This document shows, in pieces, positions 50,156-58,360 of a stretch of 64,000 nt of DNA. Both the position numbers and the translations under genes were made by a program. Position 1 is the stretch's first letter. The number at the start of each line of letters is the position of its first letter. This DNA comes from Larkinella soli (GTDB taxonomy: Bacteria; Bacteroidota; Bacteroidia; Cytophagales; Spirosomataceae): the NCBI RefSeq assembly GCF_003703975.1, contig NZ_QTJY01000001.1, positions 682,001 to 746,000 of the forward strand. Direction: 5' to 3'. Below the pieces are notes generated by a model, which did not search any database, was not told where the DNA came from, and was given only the letters and a program-made list of their open reading frames with translations.

Positions 50156-51235
50156 ATGAAGCGCGTTTTTCAACTGTTTGTTACCCCTGCCCTGATTTTT
50201 ATTTTCCTGTTCCTTTCCTGCGTTACGCCTTACAACAGCGAGGTTCAGTCCATCGGGCGGGCGCTGGTCGTGGAGGGTATGATCACGGACCAGCCCGGGC
50301 CTTACCTGGTTCGGCTTACCTATACCGCCGACTACACCTATACCGGACTCAATTTACGGGTGACGGGGGCGACGGTCACCATTTCGGATAATACCGGCCT
50401 CAGCGAGGTTCTGAAGGAAACCGAAGAGGGCACCTACATCTCCAGCGGAAACGGCCTGCGGGGCATTGCGGGACGGACCTACACCCTGACGATTCGGACC
50501 CGTGAGGGAAAACAATACCGCTCCGATCCGGAACTGCTGAAAGCCGCCGTCCCGATCTCTAAAATCTATTCCGAATACGAGTATGATTCGAGGGGCGGCT
50601 CTCCCGACAAAAACAACCAGTGGAATGTCTACGTCGATCTGAAAGACCCTGAAACGCCCGGCGACTATTACCGCTGGCAATGGGTTCATTACGAGTTTAC
50701 GGCCGCCTGCAGCACCGTGGTCCGGCATCCGGTCAACAACCCCCTTCCGGTCTACGACGATTACCCCTGCTGCACGTACTGCTGGGATGTAACCCGGTGT
50801 TATGAGTGCCTTACGATCGGGTCGGACGTCAACATCAACGGGCGCTCGCTGAGCCGCCAGCCGGTGGCGGTGGTGCCTTTCACCTCGACGCGTAAATACT
50901 ACCTTGAGGTCGAGCAGCAGTCGATCAGCAAGGGAGCCTATCTTTTCTTCGCCAGCGTAAAAAAACTGATCAATAACTCGGGCGGGCTGTTCGATACCGC
51001 CCCGGCCGCCGTGGTCGGCAACATCCGCAGCCTGAGCAACCCCGACGAGCCGGTCTACGGATACTTCGGGGCGGCCGGAACCACCGTGATGCCGATTTAT
51101 GTCGACCGGACCAACGCCGTCGGTGCCCCTCAGACGATGCGCCAGTTCGACTTCGGCAACCCGCTCCGTCCGTGCCGTACCTGCGACAACCTCCCCTACC
51201 GGACCTCCGTCCAGCCCCGCTGGTGGGAGTGGTAA
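50156..51235 (+). CDS. DUF4249 family lipoprotein (copy 2)
   Basis: 359 aa paralogue of the preceding gene. Lipobox LFLSC then VTPYNSEVQSIGRALVVEG and GPYLVRLTYTADY; cysteine-rich segment PCCTYCWDVTRCYEC in the same place; ends YRTSVQPRWWEW versus YRTQVEPRWWNQ in copy 1. The two copies align over their whole length. 26 bases separate them; no terminator between, so all three genes are one operon. Confidence 0.88.
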   Translation: MKRVFQLFVTPALIFIFLFLSCVTPYNSEVQSIGRALVVEGMITDQPGPYLVRLTYTADYTYTGLNLRVTGATVTISDNTGLSEVLKETEEGTYISSGNGLRGIAGRTYTLTIRTREGKQYRSDPELLKAAVPISKIYSEYEYDSRGGSPDKNNQWNVYVDLKDPETPGDYYRWQWVHYEFTAACSTVVRHPVNNPLPVYDDYPCCTYCWDVTRCYECLTIGSDVNINGRSLSRQPVAVVPFTSTRKYYLEVEQQSISKGAYLFFASVKKLINNSGGLFDTAPAAVVGNIRSLSNPDEPVYGYFGAAGTTVMPIYVDRTNAVGAPQTMRQFDFGNPLRPCRTCDNLPYRTSVQPRWWEW

Positions 51236-51321
51236 ACGTTTGACCTTACCGGTAAATCGGTTTCCGGAAATGCAGTTTCAACGGCGTTGTTCGTTTTCAT
51301 GAAAATCTGCCTCCATTGCAG

Positions 51322-51329
51322 TAATTTTG
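51322..51329 (+). promoter_or_regulatory. -7 promoter element very close to the GT9 start codon
   Basis: TAATTTTG, exact TAnnTTTG, ends seven bases before the ATG at 51337, so transcription would start at or next to the start codon (leaderless or nearly so). No good -33 box. Confidence 0.35.
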
Positions 51330-51336
51330 TGAATTG

Positions 51337-52332
51337 ATGCCAACAAAGCCGTTAAAATTTCTGGTAATCCGGTTTTCGTCGATCGGCGACATCGTCCTGA
51401 CGACTCCGGTAGTCCGTTGCCTGAAACAGCAGGTGCCGGACGCAGTGGTCCATTTCTGCACCAAAAGGGCCTTTCAGTCGATTGTGGAGAACAACCCCAA
51501 CATCGACGCCGGTTTTTACCTCGACGGCTCGCTGAACGCCCTGATTCGCCAGCTCCGGGCCGAACGGTACGACTACATCATCGACCTTCATCACAACCTG
51601 CGGACGTCGATCATCAAATTCCGGCTGGGCGTTCCTTCCCGCAGTTACGAAAAATTGAACTGGGAGAAGTGGCTTTACGTTCGATTTAAGGTCAACCAGA
51701 TGCCGCCGGTCCATATCGTGGACCGATACATGGCTACCGTGCAGCCTTTTGGGGTAAAAAACGACGAAAAGGGGCTGGATTATTTCATTCCCTACAAGGA
51801 TATGGTCGAGCCGGAATGGCTGCCCACCTCCCACCGGAACGGGTTTGTGGCCTATGCCGTGGGCGGGCAGCACGCCACGAAGAAACTTCCGGTGCCGCGA
51901 ATGATCGAACTCTGCCGGAAAATCAATTATCCGGTAGTTCTGCTGGGCGGAAAGGAAGATTTCGATGCGGGGGAAGCGGTTCGGCTGGAACTCGGCGACC
52001 GTAGGATTTACAACGCCTGCGGCAAGTATAACCTGAACCAGTCGGCCTCGCTGCTGCAGCAGTCCACGCTCGTCTTCAGCCACGACACCGGCCTGATGCA
52101 CATTGCGGCCGCCCTGAAAAAGAAAGTTTATTCCATCTGGGGGAATACGACGCCCCAGCTGGGCATGTACCCCTATAAAACGAGTTTCGTTCTGCTCGAA
52201 AAAAACGGTCTGAAGTGCCGTCCCTGTTCCAAAATCGGATACGAACGGTGTCCGCTCGGCCATTTCAAATGCATGAACGAACTGCCCCTGGATTTTGATC
52301 TGGTGGAGCTTAGGTTGAAGCAGAAGAAATAA
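51337..52332 (+). CDS. Glycosyltransferase family 9 (ADP-heptose:LPS heptosyltransferase-like)
   Basis: 331 aa GT-B enzyme. LVIRFSSIGDIVLTTPVVRCLKQQ is the hallmark GT9 N-terminus; YDYIIDLHHNLRT and, in the nucleotide-sugar half, VVLLGGKEDFDAGEA and VFSHDTGLMHIAAALKKKVYSIWG with the Asp and His of the donor site. C-terminal cysteines KCRPCSKIGYERCPLGHFKCM are those seen in many GT9 proteins. Adds a heptose or similar sugar to the LPS core on the inner face of the inner membrane. TTG at 51334 directly precedes the ATG used. Confidence 0.92.
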   Translation: MPTKPLKFLVIRFSSIGDIVLTTPVVRCLKQQVPDAVVHFCTKRAFQSIVENNPNIDAGFYLDGSLNALIRQLRAERYDYIIDLHHNLRTSIIKFRLGVPSRSYEKLNWEKWLYVRFKVNQMPPVHIVDRYMATVQPFGVKNDEKGLDYFIPYKDMVEPEWLPTSHRNGFVAYAVGGQHATKKLPVPRMIELCRKINYPVVLLGGKEDFDAGEAVRLELGDRRIYNACGKYNLNQSASLLQQSTLVFSHDTGLMHIAAALKKKVYSIWGNTTPQLGMYPYKTSFVLLEKNGLKCRPCSKIGYERCPLGHFKCMNELPLDFDLVELRLKQKK

Positions 52333-52424
52333 ATGAATTGTGGAATAAATGAATGATTGAATGATGCTCCGCAGTGCTGAATCGGCAGCGCACCATTCAA
52401 TCATTCACTTATTCCACAATTCAT
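52333..52424. repeat. Long palindromic intergenic element A
   Basis: Thirty-one-base arms (52333-52363 and 52394-52424), complementary except one position, built of ATTGAATG/TGAATGAT-like units, enclose a 30-base core with its own stem (GTGCTG 52374-52379 with CAGCGC 52386-52391). The core GCTCCGCAGTGCTGAA recurs in element B (56984-57012). Confidence 0.85.
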
Positions 52425-52439
52425 CAATCGAACACCCGC

Positions 52440-53312
52440 ATGTCTAAAAAAATAAATATCGGCCTCGTGCAGATGGCCTGCACGGAGGATCTGGAAGCGA
52501 ATCTGGAGAAGGCGATTGCCGGAATTCGCGAAGCCGCGGCCAAAGGTGCCCAGATCGTTTGTCTTCAGGAACTGTTCAGGTCGCTGTATTTCTGCGACGT
52601 GGAAGACCATCATAACTTTTCGCTGGCCGAAGCCATCCCCGGTCCGACGACTGCGCGGCTGGGTGAGGTGGCCCGCGAAACCGATACCGTCATCATTGCT
52701 TCCCTCTTTGAAAAAAGAGCGCAGGGGCTTTATCATAACACCACGGCGGTCCTCGATGCCGATGGGAGTTACCTCGGAAAATACCGCAAAATGCATATTC
52801 CGGATGATCCGGGCTATTACGAAAAGTTTTACTTTACCCCCGGTGATCTTGGTTACAAGGTTTTTGAAACCCGGTATGCCAAAATCGGCGTGCTGATCTG
52901 CTGGGACCAGTGGTATCCCGAAGCCGCCCGCATCACCTCGCTGATGGGTGCCGAAATCCTGTTTTACCCGACCGCCATCGGCTGGGACACCAACGAAACC
53001 GACCCCGCCGTCGATCAGGAGCAGTATAACGCCTGGCAGATGATCCAGCGCGGGCACGCCATCGCCAACGGGGTCCACGTGGTGGCCGTCAACCGGGTCG
53101 GGCGGGAAGCGGAGCAGCAGTTCTGGGGCGGGTCCTTCATCTCCAATCCGCACGGATCATTGCTCTACCTGGCCCCGCACGATCAGGAAGTGGTTCATGT
53201 TCAGGAAGTGGACCTGGATCTGACCGATAAATACCGAACCACCTGGCCTTATTTCCGGGACCGCCGAATCGACTCCTACCAGCCGATTACGAAACGGTAC
53301 CTGGACGAATGA
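52440..53312 (+). CDS. aguB: N-carbamoylputrescine amidase
   Basis: 290 aa nitrilase-superfamily amidase. Triad residues: Glu in VCLQELFRSLYFC, Lys in YRKMHIPDDPGYYEKFYFTPGD, Cys in GVLICWDQWYPEAAR. The DPGYYEKFYFTPGDLG and YPTAIGWD segments are specific to N-carbamoylputrescine amidases, which release putrescine, CO2 and ammonia. The frame extends upstream into palindrome A (52374), but MSKKINIGLVQMA at 52440 is the normal start. Its partner aguA lies 5 kb downstream. Confidence 0.94.
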   Translation: MSKKINIGLVQMACTEDLEANLEKAIAGIREAAAKGAQIVCLQELFRSLYFCDVEDHHNFSLAEAIPGPTTARLGEVARETDTVIIASLFEKRAQGLYHNTTAVLDADGSYLGKYRKMHIPDDPGYYEKFYFTPGDLGYKVFETRYAKIGVLICWDQWYPEAARITSLMGAEILFYPTAIGWDTNETDPAVDQEQYNAWQMIQRGHAIANGVHVVAVNRVGREAEQQFWGGSFISNPHGSLLYLAPHDQEVVHVQEVDLDLTDKYRTTWPYFRDRRIDSYQPITKRYLDE

Positions 53313-54949
53313 CCAAACGTATGAAACTGATTCTTTCGGCCTTACTGACCGGCACGCTGGGCGCCGGTTTCTGGTTGGTGCGATCCCTCGGCGACGAAGC
53401 GCCGGAAGGGATCGCACAAATCGGCCCGCTCCCCCTCCAGACGCCCCTGAAACCCATCCCGAGGCAGACCTTTACCCCCACCACCCGGAAAGGCTACTGG
53501 AACCCCGATGTTGTCGGCGATTTTAAGCTGCCGGCTACCAAATCGGCCACCTTCAGCGGAGCCGGCCGGAACCTGCACGTGCAGCAGGACTGGTCCAAAC
53601 TCTTCCGCCGTGGTTTTTCATCGATCGACAAAACCCGGATGGCGCCGGAGGAATACCGGAGCGAATGGAACCCCAAGCCGGAAGGATGGACCAGCCGACT
53701 TAAACCGTCCCAGCGGACCCTGACCATCGGACAGGGCTATATGGCGGAAGCGCCCTTCCATATCAACTGGGCCAGAAGCTCGGACCGGGCCGCCGAAACC
53801 TGGTATATCCGCCCCTACGGCGACCAGCAGTTCAAGAACAGCGTTAACTGGGCCATGCTCGAACTGAATGGCGGCTGCGTCAACTTCGGCGACTGCCCGC
53901 CCGGGAAAAGCCTCAGCACTTTCAGCAAAATTTATTTCGATATTGAAAACGAAGGGGTCGGCAATGCGGGCGTTCGGCAGGATCAGGCCAACCTGTATGT
54001 TTTTATGGTGAAGGCGCTGCGGGAATGGGTGAGTCCGTATACCGAAATCGGGTCGATTGCACCGGTACCCCGCAACAGCTACGGATACTCCCGCGCCCGT
54101 GACTACAACGCCGAGCCCGACTGGCTCTGGAACATGCCGGCCCGCCAGACCCCGGCCTCCCGCCTGCACGGGATGCCCAATGACATCGTCGGAAAATCCT
54201 TTGCCGATGTGGTTGATTTTCAAATGCCGGGAACCTACTACGTGTACCCCGACTTCGATTATTCCATCCGTCATGACGCCGACGGCGACCGTCACTGGCT
54301 GGCGGGGCTGCTGCACGAGCAGGAGGTCAATCAGAAACTTTCGTCCAGAAAGCGTATTGCCTGGCAGTGGCTGTTCAACACCCAGAGCAGCGATTTTCCC
54401 AACAGCGAAAAGGCCAAAAATCCGGCCCCTCCGGCCGTTGCCGAGGGTATGGCGGTATTTCTCTGGTTTACCGGAGCCTATGGCGTCATCCTGTGGGACG
54501 ACGCGATCGACCTGAAACCCGACCAGCCGACCCCTTCCGACCCGGCCGGTCAGGGCATCGGCAACGACCGGAATTACGCCTGCTACGAACACTACGTCCA
54601 CGGCCTCTGGCGCCTTTTCCGACACAACGCCGACCTGTTTACCGGCCGCGAAAAGTATCTGAACGACCAGACCGAATGCTCCTACGATAACGGCCGCACC
54701 TGGTTTAAATACAACGCCAACCAGCTGAAAACCCGCAATCTGCCTTTTGTTCGGGCCATCGTCGGCGGCAATCAGATCCTGGTGGCTGCCACCAGACCCT
54801 ACGCCCGGCCGGACCAGACCTCCAGAGTGATGATCCGCTACACCGCCGACGGCTACCGGTTCTATTCGACCATCACCCTGAAGGGCGACGAAATCTACCT
54901 CGGCCGGGCAACTATGCCGAAAGTTTCTACGGCCCGGAAGAAAGCCTGA
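53309..54949 (+). CDS. Exported protein of unknown function, possible TIM-barrel hydrolase
   Basis: 546 aa, start overlapping the aguB stop by four bases (ATGA). One N-terminal hydrophobic segment (LILSALLTGTLGAGFWLV) serves as signal or anchor. The middle alternates beta strands and helices with motifs reminiscent of a (beta/alpha)8 glycosidase-like barrel: KIYFDIENEGVG, TYYVYPDFDYSI, RIAWQWLFN and VAEGMAVFLWFTGAYGVILWDDA; the last ~90 residues (VRAIVGGNQILVAATRPYA...FYSTITLKGDEIYLG) look like an all-beta domain. The barrel reading is inference; no family recognised. Not expected in agmatine metabolism, despite the coupling. Confidence 0.75.
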   Translation: MTKRMKLILSALLTGTLGAGFWLVRSLGDEAPEGIAQIGPLPLQTPLKPIPRQTFTPTTRKGYWNPDVVGDFKLPATKSATFSGAGRNLHVQQDWSKLFRRGFSSIDKTRMAPEEYRSEWNPKPEGWTSRLKPSQRTLTIGQGYMAEAPFHINWARSSDRAAETWYIRPYGDQQFKNSVNWAMLELNGGCVNFGDCPPGKSLSTFSKIYFDIENEGVGNAGVRQDQANLYVFMVKALREWVSPYTEIGSIAPVPRNSYGYSRARDYNAEPDWLWNMPARQTPASRLHGMPNDIVGKSFADVVDFQMPGTYYVYPDFDYSIRHDADGDRHWLAGLLHEQEVNQKLSSRKRIAWQWLFNTQSSDFPNSEKAKNPAPPAVAEGMAVFLWFTGAYGVILWDDAIDLKPDQPTPSDPAGQGIGNDRNYACYEHYVHGLWRLFRHNADLFTGREKYLNDQTECSYDNGRTWFKYNANQLKTRNLPFVRAIVGGNQILVAATRPYARPDQTSRVMIRYTADGYRFYSTITLKGDEIYLGRATMPKVSTARKKA

Positions 54950-54975
54950 GTCGGTTCCTTTGAATGGATTTAACC

Positions 54976-55004
54976 GGCCTCGTCAAACCCGACGGGGCCT
55001 TTTT
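54976..55004 (+). terminator. Rho-independent terminator after the aguB operon
   Basis: GGCCTCGTC (54976-54984) with GACGGGGCC (54991-54999), one G-U pair, six-base loop, T-run 55000-55004. Confidence 0.88.
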
Positions 55005-55135
55005 GTGTATTGACATATAGTTCGGCCCGTTTTTTTTCCTTACAGGCCATGCCGGAACCGTTTGGCTTAAATTCTTTATTTTATCATCTTAAGCCCCAGT
55101 TATTTTGTTCCGTCTTTCATCAATACCCAAACAAG

Positions 55136-55855
55136 ATGGCAGAACAAGAAAAGAATTCGGGACTCGATACTCTCGGACGTAAAATCCTGAGCCTGTTTAT
55201 TAAAGAGGAATCGGCAGCGGCCCCGGCGGCAACGGCTCCGGTCAACGCACCGCCTGCCGCCAGACCCGCGCCGGCCCCAATCCAGCCGATTCAGCAGGTG
55301 CCCCAGGCGCCGTCGGCTACGGGCGGGAATGGAACGGTCGACAACAAGTTCGTCGAACACCTGGCCTCCGTGCTGGCAAAGTCCAACCCGCAGGGCCCGG
55401 ACTATTTCGAGTTCAGGGAGGCCCTGAAGAACCTGGCGAACCTCGATCTGAGCGAAGACAAGCAGTATCAGGCCGCCTGGGCCAGCTTCAAGGCGATGGG
55501 CGGTTCACCGGACGTTTCGCTGCTGGTCAATTCGGCCAATCAGTATCTGACCGCCCTGAACGCCGACCGGGAGGCCTTCGCCAAAACCGTCGATGGGGCT
55601 ATGAACGACCGGGTAGGCGGACTGAGCAACGAGCAGAACCAGCTGAAAGCCGAAAACGAGCAGCTGGCAAAGCAGATTCTGGAACTCCAGAAACGCATCG
55701 ACACCAACAACGAACGGCTGACAAAAATCGGCGGTGAACTGGAAGAACAGCGACAGAGAATCCTGCAGAACCGGGATAATTACGAGGCCACCCTGGCGGT
55801 TTTTGTCGGCCAGATCAAGCGCGACCTCCTGAAGCTGGGCGAATACATTAAATAA
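55136..55855 (+). CDS. Cytoplasmic coiled-coil protein, unknown (gene 1 of a three-gene cluster)
   Basis: 239 aa, no signal or membrane segment. Short N-terminal helix (LDTLGRKILSLFIKEE), an Ala/Pro-rich linker (about 25-60), a helical globular region (FVEHLASVLAKSNPQGPDYFEFREALKNLANLDLSEDKQYQAAWASFKAMG), then a long coiled coil (NEQNQLKAENEQLAKQILELQKRIDTNNERL...EEQRQRIL) and a final helix. The frame is open upstream to 55010, but MAEQEKNSGL at 55136 gives a natural N-terminus. No family recognised. Sixty bases before the membrane coiled-coil gene. Confidence 0.8.
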   Translation: MAEQEKNSGLDTLGRKILSLFIKEESAAAPAATAPVNAPPAARPAPAPIQPIQQVPQAPSATGGNGTVDNKFVEHLASVLAKSNPQGPDYFEFREALKNLANLDLSEDKQYQAAWASFKAMGGSPDVSLLVNSANQYLTALNADREAFAKTVDGAMNDRVGGLSNEQNQLKAENEQLAKQILELQKRIDTNNERLTKIGGELEEQRQRILQNRDNYEATLAVFVGQIKRDLLKLGEYIK

Positions 55856-55914
55856 ATCGACAGGCTGCCCGGTATTCGGGCGGTTTCAAACACAATAAAC
55901 CTAACACGATTGAC

Positions 55915-56937
55915 ATGGCATCAACTCCTGATTTTTCGCAACTGGGCGGCCGAAGCGACGACGGTGACAAACGGTCGTTCTGGAGCCGGCCCGAAGGCCT
56001 CGTAGGTCTGTTTTTCCTGGCGGCCATCGGCGCCCTCGGCCTGGTCTATTTCAACCGGGTCGTGGAGTTTCTGATCCGGGTTACGGAAAATACGCTCTAT
56101 CTGGCGGGACTGCTGGCGGTGCTGGGCTTTCTGATCTTCCTGTTTACGAGCCGCGACGTCCGGACGGCCGTTTTCTTCCTGTATAAAACGCTGATGCGGA
56201 AAATTACCGGCATCGTGATCCAGCTCGACCCGATTGCCATCATGAAGATCTATATCGACGATCTGAAGGACAAGCGCCGGAAGATGCAGGGCCAGATCGA
56301 CACGCTGGCCGGGCAGCTGGTCAAACTGAACCGCAAGATTTCGGAGAATAACGAGGTCATCAAGCAGAAATTCGCGGAAGCCAATAAGGCCAATGCCATG
56401 ACCGACAAACCGGGCATGCGGGAGGCCGCTTCCCTGGCGACCATCGAAGGGGCCGGCCTGCAGGAAATGAACGAAAAGCTGTTCCCGCTCCAGCGCAATA
56501 TGAAGACGGTGCTGGAGTTCATGGAAAAAGTAAACAAAAGCGCCGACTACATCATCAAGGAGACCGAGATCAAGGTGAAGCTCAAGGAAGCCGAATACCA
56601 GATCGTGAAGGAAAGCTCCAACGCGCTGCGTACGGCCGTGAGCATCTTCAAGGGCAATCCGGACAAGAAGTTTTACTTCGACGAGTCGATGGAATACATT
56701 CAGGACGACATGAGCAAAAAACTCGGAGAAATGAAGCGGGCCATGGACCTTTCGATGGACTTCATCAACTCGGTAGACATCCAGAACGGTGTGCTTTCGG
56801 ACAAAGGCCAGGCCCTGCTCGAAGCGTACAACAAAGGCGAGTTCCGGCAGATCCAGCTCGACGGCCCGGCGACGGCCTCCCCAAACCGGCAGATCAACCC
56901 GCCGAAGGACGAAGGCTATCGAAGCCTCTTAGAATAA
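55915..56937 (+). CDS. Two-TM membrane protein with PspA-like coiled coil, unknown (gene 2 of cluster)
   Basis: 340 aa. Two adjacent transmembrane helices (LVGLFFLAAIGALGLVYF and TLYLAGLLAVLGFLIFLF, about 28-75) are followed by a long cytoplasmic helical region: KIYIDDLKDKRRKMQGQIDTLAGQLVKLNRKISENNEVIKQKFAEANKA and further coiled segments to about residue 300. The layout resembles PspA/Vipp1-type membrane-associated coiled coils but no family signature is certain. C-terminal tail Pro/Gln rich. Followed by repeat element B and the Ppx/GppA-like gene. Confidence 0.78.
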   Translation: MASTPDFSQLGGRSDDGDKRSFWSRPEGLVGLFFLAAIGALGLVYFNRVVEFLIRVTENTLYLAGLLAVLGFLIFLFTSRDVRTAVFFLYKTLMRKITGIVIQLDPIAIMKIYIDDLKDKRRKMQGQIDTLAGQLVKLNRKISENNEVIKQKFAEANKANAMTDKPGMREAASLATIEGAGLQEMNEKLFPLQRNMKTVLEFMEKVNKSADYIIKETEIKVKLKEAEYQIVKESSNALRTAVSIFKGNPDKKFYFDESMEYIQDDMSKKLGEMKRAMDLSMDFINSVDIQNGVLSDKGQALLEAYNKGEFRQIQLDGPATASPNRQINPPKDEGYRSLLE

Positions 56938-57088
56938 TCGAGTGATTGAGTTGTTGAATGACGGTTCGCCGTTGCGATTGAATTGGCTCCGCAGTGCTGA
57001 AAATGGCAGCGCCCATTCAATCATTCAACAATTCCACTCCCCGCGAAGCGCATTCAATCATTCAACAATTCAACAATTCAACAATTCC
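56938..57088. repeat. Palindromic intergenic element B with tandem AACAATTC units
   Basis: Starts right after the upstream stop codon. Contains the same core as element A (GCTCCGCAGTGCTGAA, 56984-57000, then GGCAGCGC), flanked by ATTGAATTG and CCATTCAATCATTCA arms. A second ATTCAATCATTCAACAATTC copy and tandem TTCAACAA repeats run to 57088. It keeps a reading frame open into the next gene, which explains that gene's false upstream start. Confidence 0.82.
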
Positions 57089-57089
57089 T

Positions 57090-58136
57090 ATGCAACGCTT
57101 AACCGTAGCCGGAAGGCTTTTGATTACGGCTCTGATCTTGGCCGCTGTCTACTTTGGTTTCAAATACGTGGGCGGGGTGGACCTGCTGAAAAAGCTGGCC
57201 CCCAAACAAACCGCCGACCAGACGACCGGCTCGAGCAGCGCGCCGTCGGGAACAGCTGAGGAATCGACGGATGCCCCGGAGAACGACGAAGCCTCGTCCT
57301 CCTCCGGGAACGAACCAGCCGCCACCGGCGAGCGTCAGACTTTCACGTACACGGCTCCTGTGCCGCAGGGCGGCAAACTTAAGGGGGTGGTCGAACTCGG
57401 AGCGAGTGGTTTCAACTCCTTCATCGTCCGGATCGACGACCAGAAAAACTGGAAACTCGAAAAGGCCGAGTTCGGCAACAGCCTCGTGCTGGAGAACATG
57501 GCCACGGATCAGGACGTCCGGGAAGGGCTGAAGGAGTACATCAGCAAGATGCTCAACTTCGGCGTCGGCGGTCGGGATATTCATTTTGTGGTCAGCTCAG
57601 GTGCCGTGAAGGCGGAGAATACCCAGAAAATCATCAAGGCCCTGAAGTCTCTGAACTATGTGGTCAATACGGTAACGCCCGAGCAGGAAGGCCGCCTGGC
57701 CCTGCGGTCGGTTCTGCCGAAAGATTTTGAAGAGTCTTCATTCGTGGTCGACATCGGCTCGGGAAATACTAAAATTTCCTGGAAAAACGGAAGCAAGACC
57801 TCGGCTATCGAAACCTATGGTTCCAAATATTTCCAGAACGGCGTAGACGACGCCAAAGTCTTCGAAGAGGTGAAGGCCGTGGTCAAACAGGTGCCGGAAG
57901 CAAACCGCAAGACGGTGTTCATCATCGGCGGGGTTCCTTTCGAACTGGCCAAGGAGGTTCGTCAGGGCAAGGAGCGCTATACGGTTCTGAATACGCCTTC
58001 CGCTTACAATTCGACGGAAGCCAAGACCAAAGCCGGCGTCAACATCTATAAAGCCATCGCCGAAGGCACAGGCAGTAACCAGTTCGTCTTCGACTGGGAC
58101 GCCAACTTTACGATTGGGTACCTGCTGACGTTGTGA
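57090..58136 (+). CDS. Membrane-anchored Ppx/GppA-like (ASKHA fold) protein, unknown (gene 3 of cluster)
   Basis: 348 aa. One N-terminal transmembrane helix (LLITALILAAVYFGFKYV) with basic residues before it, then a Ser/Glu/Pro-rich linker (about 40-85). The globular part follows the order of the exopolyphosphatase/GppA family: KGVVELGASGFNSFIVRID where the first phosphate loop normally reads D-I-G-x-N-S, VVSSGAV, VTPEQEGRLALRSV and the second loop FVVDIGSGNTKISWKNG, then VFIIGGVPFELA. The first-loop aspartate is replaced by glutamate. Topology predicts the domain outside the cytoplasm, unusual for an ASKHA enzyme. True start 57090; the upstream frame is repeat B. Confidence 0.75.
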   Translation: MQRLTVAGRLLITALILAAVYFGFKYVGGVDLLKKLAPKQTADQTTGSSSAPSGTAEESTDAPENDEASSSSGNEPAATGERQTFTYTAPVPQGGKLKGVVELGASGFNSFIVRIDDQKNWKLEKAEFGNSLVLENMATDQDVREGLKEYISKMLNFGVGGRDIHFVVSSGAVKAENTQKIIKALKSLNYVVNTVTPEQEGRLALRSVLPKDFEESSFVVDIGSGNTKISWKNGSKTSAIETYGSKYFQNGVDDAKVFEEVKAVVKQVPEANRKTVFIIGGVPFELAKEVRQGKERYTVLNTPSAYNSTEAKTKAGVNIYKAIAEGTGSNQFVFDWDANFTIGYLLTL

Positions 58137-58143
58137 GAAGGGT

Positions 58144-58298
58144 AGTTTAGGAGTGGAGGAGTTTAGGGGTTGGGGAGTTAAAGTGTGAGGGGTTTGTCAT
58201 CCCGGGGAACGACAAAACCAATCCCTTCCCCTATTCCTCCACCTCCAAACTCCTCCACCCCAAACCCCATAACCCCCAAACTCCTCCACTCCTAAACT
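58144..58298. repeat. Palindromic intergenic element C (GGAGTTTAGG type)
   Basis: Twenty-eight-base arms (58144-58171 and 58271-58298) complementary except one position, made of GGAGTTTAGG/GGGGTT units. The interior holds a second symmetrical core, GGTTTGTC (58191-58198) opposite GACAAAACC (58210-58218), around CCCGGGG. Unrelated in sequence to A and B but of similar architecture. It fills most of the 224-base gap before aguA. Confidence 0.82.
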
Positions 58299-58330
58299 TC
58301 CATTCTCTCCTTCTCCCCGATTAATTTTTG

Positions 58331-58338
58331 TAGTTTTG
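58331..58338 (+). promoter_or_regulatory. -7 promoter element for aguA
   Basis: TAGTTTTG, exact TAnnTTTG, 22 bases before the ATG at 58361. No good -33 box. Confidence 0.45.
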
Positions 58339-58360
58339 CGGTTCTATTGGAAATGACCGC

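Noticed and set aside
56994-57089. Upstream start for the Ppx/GppA-like gene giving a Ser/Asn/Gln-rich N-terminus
   Set aside because: The extra residues are a translation of repeat element B; the start at 57090 gives a normal transmembrane anchor.
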